A stretch of 64,000 nt of DNA from Azospirillum melinis (GCF_013340935.1 NZ_WHOS01000010.1:108704-172703); one strand, 5' to 3'; shown: positions 47,301 through 56,094, counted from the stretch's first letter. Numbers and translations are program-made. The notes: generated by a model not told the origin, from the sequence alone.

Positions 47301-47314
47301 GTATCAAATGAAAC
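47301..47314. promoter_or_regulatory. Predicted MarR operator C (flavin hydroxylase operon)
   Basis: GTATCAAATGAAAC is one mismatch from the GTTTC-N4-GAAAC palindrome and matches operators A and B in the AAAY core as well. It lies 68 bases before the hydroxylase ATG. TGTATCG occurs next to it (47315-47321) and again at 47251-47257. Confidence 0.65.
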
Positions 47315-47382
47315 TGTATCGTTGGCAACAATAACAATCCGCCAACGCGTCCTGTCATGGTTTCCGGGGGAGGAAACGCCCA

Positions 47383-49050
47383 ATGCACGCGACCTTCAGC
47401 TATCCGAAATACAGTTTCACACCGTCGGAGGAACAGCGCACCGGTAATGTCCGGCGCCATCCGGTGGTGATCGTCGGCGCCGGCCCGGTCGGGCTGACCG
47501 CGGCGCTCGACTTCGCGCGCAAGGGCGTGCCGGTGGTGGTGCTGGATGCCGAGGACACCGTTAGCGTCGGCAGCCGCGCCGTCTGCTATGCCAAGCGCGC
47601 GCTGGAGGTGTGGGACCGGCTGGGCGTCGGCCAGCGCATGATCGACAAGGGTGTCGTGTGGAAGATCGGCAAGGTCTTCAACGGCGACCGCATGGTCTAC
47701 CAGTTCGACCTGCTGCCGGAGCCGGACCACAAGATCCCCGCCTTCATCAACCTCCAGCAATATTACCTGGAGGATTTCCTGGTCGCACAAGCCCGCAAGA
47801 GCGACCTGATCGACCTGCGCTGGCTCTCCCGCGTCATCTCCGCCAGGCAGGAGGCCGACCATGTCGTGCTTCAGGTGGAGACGCCCGACGGCGTCCACGC
47901 GGTCGAGGCCGGCTGGGTCATCGCCTGCGACGGCGCCAAGTCGTCGGTGCGCAAGATGCTGGGGCTGGAGTTCCAGGGCGAGGTGTTCAAGGACCGCTTC
48001 CTGATCGCCGATGTGGTGATGAAGGCCGACTTCCCGGCGGAGCGCTGGTTCTGGTTCGACCCGCCCTTCCACCGCAAGCAGTCGGCCCTGCTGCACATGC
48101 AGCCCGACAATGTCTGGCGCCTGGATTTCCAGCTTGGCTGGGATGCCGACCCGGAGGAGGAGAAGAAACCGGAGCGGGTCATCCCGCGCGTCCAGGCGAT
48201 GCTGGGCGCCGACACGCCGTTCGAGCTGGAATGGGTGTCGGTCTACACCTTCCAGTGCCGCCGGCTGGAGCAATTCCGCCACGGCCGCATCCTGTTCGCC
48301 GGCGACAGCGCCCATCAGGTCTCGCCCTTCGGCGCCCGCGGCGCCAACAGCGGCGTGCCCGACGCCGACAATCTGGTATGGAAGCTGGCGCTGGTGCTTG
48401 ACGGCAAGGCGCCGGAGTCGCTGCTGGACAGCTACAGCGACGAACGGGTGGCGGCGGCGAAGGAGAATATCCTGAACTCGACCCGCTCCACCGACTTCAT
48501 CACGCCGAAGAGCGAGATGAGCCGCGTCTTCCGCGACGCCGTGCTGGAACTGGCGGTCGACCAGCCCTTCGCCCGCTCGCTGGTCAATTCCGGCCGCCTG
48601 TCGACCCCCACCACCTACACCGACAGTCGGCTGAACACGCCGGACAGCGACAGCTTCGCCGGAAAGATGGTGCCGGGCGCCCCCGCCACCGACGCGCCGG
48701 TGGAGCGTGACGGCCTGTCCGGCTGGCTGATGGAGGCGCTGGACGGCCGCTTCACCGTGCTCTACGCCGCATGTGACGGGCCGGTCCCGGCAGAGGTGGC
48801 GGAGGCGCTGGACGGTCTTGCCGCCGGGCCGCTGCCGCTGGTCTGGCACGCGGTGACCGACCGCCGCCGCGGCATCGCCGGGGAGCTGGTGGACAGCGCC
48901 GGCCGGCTGCGCGAGCGCTATGACCTGATCCCCGGCAGCGTCTATCTGATCCGCCCCGACCAGCACATCGCCGCCCGCTGGCGCCGTTTCGACGGCGCGG
49001 CGCTGTCCGCCGCGCTGGACCGCGCGGTCGGCCACACGGTCGGCTGCTGA
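47383..49050 (+). CDS. FAD-dependent aromatic hydroxylase, MhaA-like (3-hydroxyphenylacetate 6-hydroxylase candidate)
   Basis: 555 residues (GGGGGAGGAAA upstream of the ATG). The Rossmann FAD motif is VVIVGAGPVGLTAALDFARKG (about 28-48, shown in part), VIACDGAKSSVRKMLG is the DG motif, and GRILFAGDSAHQVSPFGARGANSGVPDADNL is the second FAD/pyrophosphate motif. This is the MhpA/PheA class of single-component ring hydroxylases. A 65-residue DUF2783 gene follows by 27 bases. Known precedent: Pseudomonas putida U MhaA plus the tiny coupling protein MhaB turn 3-hydroxyphenylacetate into homogentisate. Size, order and the homogentisate setting fit, so I infer that activity. Alternative: another phenolic acid giving homogentisate. 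Confidence 0.85.
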   Translation: MHATFSYPKYSFTPSEEQRTGNVRRHPVVIVGAGPVGLTAALDFARKGVPVVVLDAEDTVSVGSRAVCYAKRALEVWDRLGVGQRMIDKGVVWKIGKVFNGDRMVYQFDLLPEPDHKIPAFINLQQYYLEDFLVAQARKSDLIDLRWLSRVISARQEADHVVLQVETPDGVHAVEAGWVIACDGAKSSVRKMLGLEFQGEVFKDRFLIADVVMKADFPAERWFWFDPPFHRKQSALLHMQPDNVWRLDFQLGWDADPEEEKKPERVIPRVQAMLGADTPFELEWVSVYTFQCRRLEQFRHGRILFAGDSAHQVSPFGARGANSGVPDADNLVWKLALVLDGKAPESLLDSYSDERVAAAKENILNSTRSTDFITPKSEMSRVFRDAVLELAVDQPFARSLVNSGRLSTPTTYTDSRLNTPDSDSFAGKMVPGAPATDAPVERDGLSGWLMEALDGRFTVLYAACDGPVPAEVAEALDGLAAGPLPLVWHAVTDRRRGIAGELVDSAGRLRERYDLIPGSVYLIRPDQHIAARWRRFDGAALSAALDRAVGHTVGC

Positions 49051-49077
49051 TTCCCCCATATTTCCGGAGCCCTTCCC

Positions 49078-49275
49078 ATGGCCAAACTGATGACCGAGCA
49101 GCGCTTCGCCAGCCCGGACGACGTCTACCAGCTGTTGATCGACAGCCACCGCGATCTGACCCCCGACCAGAGCACCCGCCTGAACGCCAAGCTGATCCTG
49201 CTGCTCGCAAACCACATCGGCGACGCGGAGGTTCTGGCCGAGGCGCTGCGCGTGGCGCGGCAGGGGATGGAGTAG
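49078..49275 (+). CDS. DUF2783 protein, predicted MhaB-like coupling protein
   Basis: 65 residues, all helical: ASPDDVYQLLIDSHRDLTPDQSTRLNAKLILLLANHIGD, then EALRVARQGME. It follows the flavin hydroxylase by 27 bases and precedes a hairpin. DUF2783 genes recur beside this type of hydroxylase. By analogy with MhaB, it would bind the flavoprotein and couple NADH oxidation to ring hydroxylation. There is no cysteine or cofactor motif, so it should be a protein-protein factor. Confidence 0.82.
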   Translation: MAKLMTEQRFASPDDVYQLLIDSHRDLTPDQSTRLNAKLILLLANHIGDAEVLAEALRVARQGME

Positions 49276-49286
49276 AGGGAAAGGTC

Positions 49287-49319
49287 AGGGAAGGGGCAGT
49301 CGTCAGCCGCCCCTTCCCT
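49287..49319 (+). terminator. Hairpin after the hydroxylase operon
   Basis: AGGGAAGGGGC and GCCCCTTCCCT form a perfect 11-bp stem with an 11-base loop, 11 bases after the DUF2783 stop. No T-run follows, so termination strength is uncertain. Confidence 0.55.
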
Positions 49320-49392
49320 CCCCGCTGACGCCAAGTCCAAGATGGCGTACAAAGGCGCAAGAGCCCTTCCCTTGCGGAGACTGCGCCAGCCC

Positions 49393-50799
49393 ATGATTCC
49401 CGCCATGACCCTGCGCCGCCTGTTCGCCCTGCTCTTCCTGCTGCTGTGCTGCGGCCCCGCCCTGGCCGAAGGTCTGACGCAGACGGCGCTGCCGATCCCG
49501 GCGCGCTTCCCCGACGGTACTTCCGCCACACTGGAAGCGATGCTGCTGCGGCCGGACGGGCCCGGCCCCTACCCCATCGCCATCCTCAGCCACGGCACAC
49601 CGCGCGACGCGGCGGAGCGGGCGCAAATGACGCCGTTGCGCTACCTGCCGGAAGCACGCGAGTTCGCGCGGCGCGGCTGGGCCGTGGTGGCGGTGATGCG
49701 GCGCGGCTATGGCGGGTCGGACGGCCCATACAGCGAAACGACCGGCTCCTGCAACAACCCGGACTATCTGCGCTCCGCCCGCCAGAGCGCCGAGGATCTG
49801 CGGCAAACCATCCGCTATGTGGCGGAGCAGCCCTTCGCCGACCCCAGCCGCATCCTGGCGGTGGGCGTGTCGGCCGGCGGGCTCGCCAGCATCGCGCTCA
49901 GCGCCGATCCGCCGCCGGGACTGAAGGCGGTCATCAGCTTCGCCGGCGGCCGCGGTTCCGTTGCCGACAATCAGGTCTGCCAGGAGGACCGGCTGGTCGG
50001 CGCCTTCGGCACGATGGGCCGCACGTCGCGCGTTCCCACCCTGTGGATCTACGCCGAGAACGATCTGTTCTTCGGCCCCGACCTCGCCCGGCGCCTGTGG
50101 GAAGCCTTCACCCAGGCGGGCGGGCGGGCGGAATTCGTCGCCGCACCGCCGAATGGCAAGGACGGGCATTTCTTCTTCAGCGCCGCCATCCCGCAATGGA
50201 CGCCGATGGTCGACGGCTTCCTGACGAAGACCGGGCTGGCTCCACGCGGCACGCCGATCATGGTCTCGCTGCCGGCCCTCCCGCCGCCGCCGGAACTGTC
50301 GGCCGCCAACCGGGGCAAGTTCCCCGCCTATGTCGAAGCCGGCGGCAATAAGGCCTTCGCCGTCTCGCCCGACGGCGCCTTCGGCTGGAAGTCCGGCCTG
50401 CGCAGCCTGGACGAGGCGCAGAAGGGTGCCTTGGAAAACTGCATGTCGCACACCCAGAAGGGCTGCCGCATCGCCTATCTCAACGACCGGCCGGCCGGCG
50501 GCGGTGCCGCCGACATGGCGGCTGCTCCGCCGATGGCTGTCGCGCCGGACGGGCCGCGCGGCGCGCGCGTCAGGCTGGAGCCGCCGCCGGAACTGTCCGC
50601 CGCCGGACGCGAGAAGTTCGATGCCTATGTTTCTGCGGCCGGACGCAAGGCCTTCGCCGTGTCGCAGGACGGCGCCTTCGGCTGGAAGTCCGGCATGCCG
50701 AGCGAGGACGCCGCCCGCCGCGCCGCGCTCGACAACTGCGCCAAATTCACCCGCCACACCTGCTATGTTGTCATCGTCGACGACCGGCCGCTGCGCTGA
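49393..50799 (+). CDS. Secreted alpha/beta hydrolase with duplicated C-terminal domain
   Basis: 468 residues from ATG 49393 (GGAG 13 bases upstream; ATGs at 49342 and 49405 are alternatives). Sec signal 1-25 (LFLLLCCGPALA). Residues about 30-280 are a dienelactone-hydrolase/peptidase-S9-like fold: PIAILSHGTPRDA, nucleophile elbow VGVSAGGLAS, ENDLFFGPDLA and a late His in KDGHFFF. Two copies of a roughly 65-residue domain follow (about 300-365 and 400-468), each with PPPELSA, KAFAVSxDGAFGWKSG and a pair of Cys (ALENC/KGC, ALDNC/HTC), resembling DUF4189-type modules. Periplasmic or secreted; substrate unknown. It closes with a strong terminator. Confidence 0.82.
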   Translation: MIPAMTLRRLFALLFLLLCCGPALAEGLTQTALPIPARFPDGTSATLEAMLLRPDGPGPYPIAILSHGTPRDAAERAQMTPLRYLPEAREFARRGWAVVAVMRRGYGGSDGPYSETTGSCNNPDYLRSARQSAEDLRQTIRYVAEQPFADPSRILAVGVSAGGLASIALSADPPPGLKAVISFAGGRGSVADNQVCQEDRLVGAFGTMGRTSRVPTLWIYAENDLFFGPDLARRLWEAFTQAGGRAEFVAAPPNGKDGHFFFSAAIPQWTPMVDGFLTKTGLAPRGTPIMVSLPALPPPPELSAANRGKFPAYVEAGGNKAFAVSPDGAFGWKSGLRSLDEAQKGALENCMSHTQKGCRIAYLNDRPAGGGAADMAAAPPMAVAPDGPRGARVRLEPPPELSAAGREKFDAYVSAAGRKAFAVSQDGAFGWKSGMPSEDAARRAALDNCAKFTRHTCYVVIVDDRPLR

Positions 50800-50824
50800 G
50801 GCGACTCCCTCGTCACCGCAAATG

Positions 50825-50859
50825 AAAAGGCCCGTCCGGCATCCCGGACGGGCCTTTTT
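50825..50859. terminator. Bidirectional terminator between the hydrolase gene and infC
   Basis: AAAAGGCCCGTCCGG and CCGGACGGGCCTTTTT form a 15-bp stem with a short loop, flanked by A- and T-runs. Confidence 0.95.
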
Positions 50860-50876
50860 CACAACGTCACCACGGG

Positions 50877-51413
50877 TCAGCGCGGAGCCAGCACCATGAC
50901 CATCTGGCGGCCTTCGAGCTTCGGCATCTGCTCGACCTTCGCCAGCGCCTCCAGCTCGTCGCGGACGCGGACCAGCACATTCATACCCAGATCCTGGTGG
51001 GCCATTTCACGGCCGCGGAAGCGCAGGGTCACTTTGACCTTGTCACCTTCCTCAAGGAAACGGCGCGCCGAGCGCATCTTCACGTCATAGTCGTTGTCAT
51101 CGATGTTCGGCCGGAGCTTGATTTCCTTGACCTCGATGATCTTCTGCTTCTTGCGGGCCTCGTTCGCCTTCTTCTGCGCCTCGTACTTGAACTTGCCATA
51201 GTCGAGGATTTTGCAGACGGGCGGTTCCGCCTGGGGAGCGATCTCGACCAGATCGAGACCGGCATCCTCGGCGGCCAGCAGAGCATCGCGCAACGACACC
51301 ACCCCGATCATCTCGCCATCTGCACCGACGAGACGAACGGAACGAGCCGAGATCTCCCGGTTCACCCGCGGGCCATCGCGGGTCGGGGCGGCTTCGGACG
51401 GGATCCTGGCTAT
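50877..51413 (-). CDS. infC: Translation initiation factor IF-3, apparent ATA start
   Basis: 178 residues, as expected for IF-3. N-domain: [23 protein letters not shown] and [28 protein letters not shown]. Linker: [13 protein letters not shown]-domain: [18 protein letters not shown] and [16 protein letters not shown]. It binds the 30S subunit and checks start codons. The start assigned is ATA at 51413, because GGAG lies 8 bases before it and the length matches homologues. The nearest conventional start, GTG 51440, lacks that spacing. It follows thrS by 75 bases; rpmI and rplT do not follow, since a terminator closes the gene. Confidence 0.93.
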   Translation of the reverse strand: MARIPSEAAPTRDGPRVNREISARSVRLVGADGEMIGVVSLRDALLAAEDAGLDLVEIAPQAEPPVCKILDYGKFKYEAQKKANEARKKQKIIEVKEIKLRPNIDDNDYDVKMRSARRFLEEGDKVKVTLRFRGREMAHQDLGMNVLVRVRDELEALAKVEQMPKLEGRQMVMVLAPR

Positions 51414-51425
51414 GGACGCTTCTCC
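51411..51425 (-). promoter_or_regulatory. infC ribosome-binding site and non-canonical ATA start
   Basis: On the minus strand GGAGAAGCGTCC precedes ATA with 8 bases between GGAG and the start codon. IF-3 genes in other bacteria start at ATT or ATA and are autoregulated because IF-3 rejects such codons; the same control is predicted here. Confidence 0.75.
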
Positions 51426-51446
51426 ATGGTCTGAAACCACGTGGAG

Positions 51447-51472
51447 GCCGGCCGTCCAGAGGAGCGGCCGGC
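51447..51472. promoter_or_regulatory. GC hairpin in the thrS-infC spacer
   Basis: GCCGGCCG and CGGCCGGC form a perfect 8-bp stem with a 10-base loop between the thrS stop and the infC start. There is no T-run. It may attenuate or stabilise the infC part of a shared message. Confidence 0.5.
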
Positions 51473-51488
51473 GGCGTCACGCGGTCTG

Positions 51489-53453
51489 TTAAAACGGCGA
51501 ATCGGTCACGGTCTCGCCGGCAGGCGATTTCGCTTCCTCAATCAGTTTAGCAACCGCGGCATCGAGGGCAAGAATTTCCTGATCCTTGCCGCCCAGCACG
51601 CGGAGCGCGACTGTCCGTTCTTCCGCTTCACGCTTTCCGACAACCAGCATGAGGGGGACCTTCTGCAGGCTGTGCTCGCGGACCTTGAGGTTGATCTTCT
51701 CGTTGCGGGTGTCGAGTTCGACGCGCAGGCCCTTGCGCTTCAACAGCTTGGCCACTTCCTCGGCATAGCCGTCGGCCTCGCTGGTGATGGTGGCGACGGT
51801 CACCTGGACCGGCGACAGCCACAGCGGGAACTTGCCGGCGTAATGCTCGATCAGCATGCCGATGAAGCGCTCCATCGACCCCAGGATCGCGCGGTGCAGC
51901 ATGATCGGACGATGGCGGGCACCATCCTCGCCGATGTAGCTGGCATCGAGTCGTTCCGGCAGGTTCGGGTCGTACTGCAAGGTGCCGCACTGCCAGGTCC
52001 GGCCGATGGCGTCGGTCAGGTGGAACTCCACCTTCGGGCCGTAGAAGGCACCCTCTCCGGGCAGCTCCTCATACTCCAGCCCGGCGTCGCGCAGAGCCTG
52101 GGCCAGCGCGCCTTCGGCACGGTCCCACAGCTCGTCGGCGCCGGTGCGGACGTCCGGACGCAAAGCCAGCTTCACCGAGATCTTGTCGAAGCCCAGATCC
52201 TTGTAGACGCCGAGCTGCAGCTTGAAATACTCGGCCGCCTCGCTCTGCACCTGATCCTCGGTGCAGAAGATGTGGGCGTCGTCCTGGGTGAAGGCGCGCA
52301 CGCGCATGATGCCGTGCAGCGCGCCCGACGGCTCGTTGCGGTGGCAGGCGCCGAACTCCGCCATGCGGATCGGCAGGTCGCGGTAGGAGCGCAGGCCATG
52401 GCGGAAGATCTGGACATGGCCGGGGCAGTTCATCGGCTTGATGCCCAGCAGCTTCTCGCCACCATCGGCCTCCACCTTGAACATGTTGTCGCCATACATG
52501 TCCCAGTGGCCCGACGCCTTGAACAGCGAGCTGTCGATCAGCTGCGGCGTCTTCACCTCGACATAGCCGGCCGACTTCAGCTTGGTGCGGATGTAGTTTT
52601 CCAGCGTCTGGTAGAGCGTCCAGCCCTTCGGATGCCAGAAGACCGAGCCGACCGCCTCTTCCTGGACATGGAACAGGTCGAGTTCCTTGCCCAGCTTGCG
52701 GTGGTCGCGCTTCTCCGCTTCCTCGATCTGGTGCAGGTAGGCCTTCAGCTCCTTCTCGTCGCGCCAGGCGGTGCCGTAGATGCGCTGGAGCATCGGGTTG
52801 CGGCTGTCGCCACGCCAGTATGCGCCGGCCACCTTCATCAGCTTGAAGCCCTGGCCGACCTTGCCCGTGGTCATGGCGTGGGGGCCGCGGCACAGATCCA
52901 GCCAGTCGCCCTGGCGGTAGATCGACACCGGCTCGCCCTGCGGGATCGCCTCGATCAGCTCGGCCTTGTAATGCTCGCCGAGCTTCTTGAAGTAGGCGAC
53001 CGCCTCGTCGCGGTCCCAGACCTCGCGGACGATCGGGATATCGGCCCCGACGATCTCGCGCATCTTCGCCTCGATCTTCTCCAGATCCTCGGGCGTGAAC
53101 GGCTCGTCGCGCGCGAAGTCATAGTAGAAGCCGGTGGCGATCGACGGGCCGATGGTGACCTGCGTGCCGGGATAGAGCTTCTGCACCGCATCTGCCAGCA
53201 CATGGGCGGCGTCGTGGCGGATGACCTCGAGAGCGTCGCCGTGGTTGCGCGTGACGATCTCGATCTTGGCGTTGGTAGTGACGGTGGTGGTGAGGTCCTT
53301 CACCGTGCCGTCGACCTTGACGGCAAGCGCATCTTTGGCCAGGCGCGAACCGATGGACTGGGCAATCTCGAGCCCCGTCACCGGCCGGTCGAACTCCCGC
53401 ACGCTGCCGTCGGGCAGCGTGATGGCGATGTTGGACGTCACCGAAGTCACCAT
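51489..53453 (-). CDS. thrS: Threonyl-tRNA synthetase
   Basis: 654 residues, full length. TGS domain about 1-65; editing domain with [11 protein letters not shown] (first HxxxH zinc/editing motif); class-II catalytic core with motif 2 [35 protein letters not shown] (zinc Cys and His), and motif 3 [18 protein letters not shown]; anticodon-binding domain about 550-645. A 6-bp hairpin (CACCCG/CGGGTG, 53470-53484) sits in the leader 16 bases before the ATG and could bear on translation. infC follows. Confidence 0.98.
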   Translation of the reverse strand: MVTSVTSNIAITLPDGSVREFDRPVTGLEIAQSIGSRLAKDALAVKVDGTVKDLTTTVTTNAKIEIVTRNHGDALEVIRHDAAHVLADAVQKLYPGTQVTIGPSIATGFYYDFARDEPFTPEDLEKIEAKMREIVGADIPIVREVWDRDEAVAYFKKLGEHYKAELIEAIPQGEPVSIYRQGDWLDLCRGPHAMTTGKVGQGFKLMKVAGAYWRGDSRNPMLQRIYGTAWRDEKELKAYLHQIEEAEKRDHRKLGKELDLFHVQEEAVGSVFWHPKGWTLYQTLENYIRTKLKSAGYVEVKTPQLIDSSLFKASGHWDMYGDNMFKVEADGGEKLLGIKPMNCPGHVQIFRHGLRSYRDLPIRMAEFGACHRNEPSGALHGIMRVRAFTQDDAHIFCTEDQVQSEAAEYFKLQLGVYKDLGFDKISVKLALRPDVRTGADELWDRAEGALAQALRDAGLEYEELPGEGAFYGPKVEFHLTDAIGRTWQCGTLQYDPNLPERLDASYIGEDGARHRPIMLHRAILGSMERFIGMLIEHYAGKFPLWLSPVQVTVATITSEADGYAEEVAKLLKRKGLRVELDTRNEKINLKVREHSLQKVPLMLVVGKREAEERTVALRVLGGKDQEILALDAAVAKLIEEAKSPAGETVTDSPF

Positions 53454-53629
53454 TTACTAGTGTTGGTCTCACCCGCATCGGGTGCCCGGACTTGGCCGGG
53501 AACGCGAAATTTCCATCGCCGCGTGGGGGAATGTCAAGCGCGGCTGCGGAAATCAAGGCTGTCGAAAGGCCAACGCTGCATTGCCGCCACAACTCGGCAT
53601 TGGTCCGATGCGGACAATTCCGTCCACCG

Positions 53630-54892
53630 TCACTCCGGCTTCCGGCTCAGCCGCGGTTCGCCGAACAGATAGCCCTGGCCGAAGTCGAAGCCGGTGTCGA
53701 GCACCTCGACCAGCTGGTTCTCCGTCTCGATCTTCTCGACGATCAGGTCGATGCCTTCGGCGGCGCAGCGGTGGCGCAGCTCGCGGATGCGCCCGGCGTT
53801 GGCGGGATCCAGCACCAGCGCACGGTCCAGCTTGATGCAGCGGAACTCATGGCGCAGCAGCCGGTCCAGGTCGATGGCGAGGTTGGTCACCTGGTCCATA
53901 GAGAAGCGGAAGCCCAGACGCGCCAGCTGCGACAGGATGCCCATCGTCACTGCCCCGCCCGCGCTCACGGCGTGCTGGCTCAGCTCGAACACCAGCTTGG
54001 GCACCAGGGCGTGGTTCTGCGCCATCATGTTCAGGAACTGGCGCATGAACTCCGCATCGGCCAGCGTCGCGGCGGAGATGTTGGCGAAGAAGCCGATGGC
54101 GTGCTGGCGTCGTTCCGTCTCGCGGATCAGCTGGACGCAACGCACCAGCTGCAAATTGTCGATGGTGGCGATCAGCCCTTCGCGCTCGGCGATGTCGAGA
54201 TAGCGGTCAGGCATGATCTGCTGCCCGTCGGCGGCGCGCACGCGCGAAAACACTTCATAGAAGCGATGCTTGCGCTGGGGCAGGCTGACGATGGGCTGGA
54301 GATAGACGTCGATGCGGTCGGCCTTCAGCGCGTCGCGCACCGCCTCCAGCACCGCCGCGTCGTCCATCGGTGGCGCGGCGGGAACGGCGGCGGCAGAGGG
54401 CGGTGCGGAGGGCGTGGAACGGCGCTCCCCACTGGCGGAGGGCGGACGGGGAGCGCGCCGCTCGGTCAGGCGGGCGACCAGCGACTGCAGAAGCTTCACC
54501 TCCTGCATCACCGCGTCGTACCGCACCCCGCCGTCGGGCTGGGCGCCGGGATCGGCCGCGAGCCGCCGCTCCAGCAGTTGGGCCAGTTCCTCCACCCGGT
54601 CGTTCAGGCGGGCGATGCGGCGGGCGGCCTTGCGCTCGCGCTCCAGCCGCGTCACCGCCTCATGGACCAGCGCACCGGCCAGAACCACCAGCGCGCCCAC
54701 CAGCCACGCCACCAGCGGGTCGGCCTCCGGACGCAGCGCCCACAGTGCCGCACCGGCCGAACCGCCGGCGATCAGATAGGCCAGCGCATAGACGAGGTGC
54801 GTCAGCAGGGTCATGGCGGGAACCAGGGTGATGGGCGCCGCCGTGGTCGGGATGGCGGTGCCGGGGCGGAAATCGGCGGTCAGGGCCTTCAC
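53630..54892 (-). CDS. TipF-like protein: two membrane spans, coiled coil, degenerate EAL domain
   Basis: 420 residues from GTG 54892 (GGAGG 10 bases upstream); ATG 54814 is the alternative. Two membrane spans (about 27-45 and 53-75) and a coiled coil (about 80-120) precede a Pro-rich linker and an EAL-type domain (about 175-420). Catalytic motifs are altered: YEVFSRVR replaces the E-A/V-L loop, DQV stands where DDFG is expected, and FELSQHA replaces the Glu-bearing strand. The fold-level end IETENQLVEVLDTGFDFGQGYLFGEP is intact. It is therefore probably a c-di-GMP receptor or scaffold, not a phosphodiesterase. The architecture matches TipF, which positions flagella in Caulobacter. Confidence 0.75.
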   Translation of the reverse strand: MKALTADFRPGTAIPTTAAPITLVPAMTLLTHLVYALAYLIAGGSAGAALWALRPEADPLVAWLVGALVVLAGALVHEAVTRLERERKAARRIARLNDRVEELAQLLERRLAADPGAQPDGGVRYDAVMQEVKLLQSLVARLTERRAPRPPSASGERRSTPSAPPSAAAVPAAPPMDDAAVLEAVRDALKADRIDVYLQPIVSLPQRKHRFYEVFSRVRAADGQQIMPDRYLDIAEREGLIATIDNLQLVRCVQLIRETERRQHAIGFFANISAATLADAEFMRQFLNMMAQNHALVPKLVFELSQHAVSAGGAVTMGILSQLARLGFRFSMDQVTNLAIDLDRLLRHEFRCIKLDRALVLDPANAGRIRELRHRCAAEGIDLIVEKIETENQLVEVLDTGFDFGQGYLFGEPRLSRKPE

Positions 54893-55020
54893 GGGTTCGC
54901 AGCCTCCGGCAGGAGCATGATGCGGACCTTGCGGGCGTTCCAACCGTGGGACCCACTGTCGGGACGCCCGCTTGACGATCCGTTAATGCTACGCCGCCGC
55001 CGGCCCCACCCTGCGCAGGA

Positions 55021-56094
55021 TCAGCGGTGATCGGCCCCCACCGCCTCGGCCACCGACTGGAAACCGTCGCGGCGCAACAGCTCCGCCAGTTCGCGGCGGA
55101 TGCGGTGGACCGCCGCCGGCCCGGCATAGACCATCGCCGAATAGAGCTGCACCAGCGAGGCGCCGGCGCGGATCTTGGCATAGGCATCCTCGCCGGTCGC
55201 GACACCGCCGACACCGACGATCGGCAGCTTGCCACCGGTCAGCGCATAGATCTCGCGCAGGACGGAGGTGGAGGCTTCGAACAGCGGACGGCCGGACAGG
55301 CCGCCGGCCTCGCTGCGCATCGCCGCCGGAATGCTGTCGGGCCGGGCAATGGTGGTGTTGGAGACGATCAGCCCGTCGATGCCGGACTCCAGCGCCACCG
55401 CGGCGATGTCGCTCTTGTCCTCCACCGTCAGATCGGGGGCGATCTTCAGCAGCAGCGGCGGATTGCGGGTCAGGCCGCAGGACGCCCGCGCCTCCAGCAC
55501 CCGCTCCAACAGGGCACGCAGCGGGTCGCGGCCCTGAAGCGCACGCAGGCCCGGTGTGTTGGGGGAAGAGACATTGACGACCAGATAGTCGGCCAGCGGC
55601 GCCAGCCGGCGCACGCCGATCACATAGTCGTCGGCGGCATCCACCGTGTCCTTGTTCTTGCCCAGGTTGGCGCCGACGATGCCGGGCGCGCGCCTGGCCG
55701 ACGCGCGGCGGCGCTCCAGCCGCTGGGCGAAGGCCTCCAGCCCCTCGTTGTTGAAGCCCATGCGGTTGATCACCGCGCGCTGCTCCACCAGCCGGAACAG
55801 GCGGGGGCGTGGATTGCCGGGCTGGGGCCGCGGGGTGACGCTGCCGGGTTCGACGAAGCCGAAGCCCAGATTCAGCATGGCGTCGACCACCTCGGCATTC
55901 TTGTCGAAGCCGGCGGCCAGCCCGACCGGGTTGGCGAAGTCCAGCCCCCACACGCGAGTGTGCTGCGCCGGCTCGTCCCTGCCGCGGGCCGGCGGGACCA
56001 GCCCGGACTTCAGCGCCTTGATGGTCAGGCCATGCGCGGTCTCAGGGTCGAAGCGGAACAGCAGCGGCCCGGCAAGCGGATAGAGGTCGATCAC
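55021..56094 (-). CDS. pyrD: Dihydroorotate dehydrogenase (quinone), class 2
   Basis: 357 residues from GTG 56094, which overlaps the DUF952 stop (GTGA). N-terminal membrane-association helices (LYPLAGPLLFRFDPETAHGL) mark class 2. FMN and substrate motifs are NPVGLAAGFDKNAE, VNVSSPNTPGLRALQ (Ser is the catalytic base), KIAPDL, SNTTIARP and GVGGVATGEDAYAKIRAGASLVQLY. It oxidises dihydroorotate to orotate with quinone, the fourth step of pyrimidine synthesis. The open frame extends much further upstream but that part overlaps DUF952 out of frame. Confidence 0.97.
   Translation of the reverse strand: MIDLYPLAGPLLFRFDPETAHGLTIKALKSGLVPPARGRDEPAQHTRVWGLDFANPVGLAAGFDKNAEVVDAMLNLGFGFVEPGSVTPRPQPGNPRPRLFRLVEQRAVINRMGFNNEGLEAFAQRLERRRASARRAPGIVGANLGKNKDTVDAADDYVIGVRRLAPLADYLVVNVSSPNTPGLRALQGRDPLRALLERVLEARASCGLTRNPPLLLKIAPDLTVEDKSDIAAVALESGIDGLIVSNTTIARPDSIPAAMRSEAGGLSGRPLFEASTSVLREIYALTGGKLPIVGVGGVATGEDAYAKIRAGASLVQLYSAMVYAGPAAVHRIRRELAELLRRDGFQSVAEAVGADHR

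Noticed and set aside
53470..53484. tRNA-like autoregulatory operator in the thrS leader
   Set aside because: Only a 6-bp hairpin with a 3-base loop is present; no anticodon-mimicking loop as in the enteric thrS operator.
51441..53672. 743-codon open frame antisense to thrS
   Set aside because: thrS is unmistakable on the minus strand; the other frame is biased low-complexity sequence.
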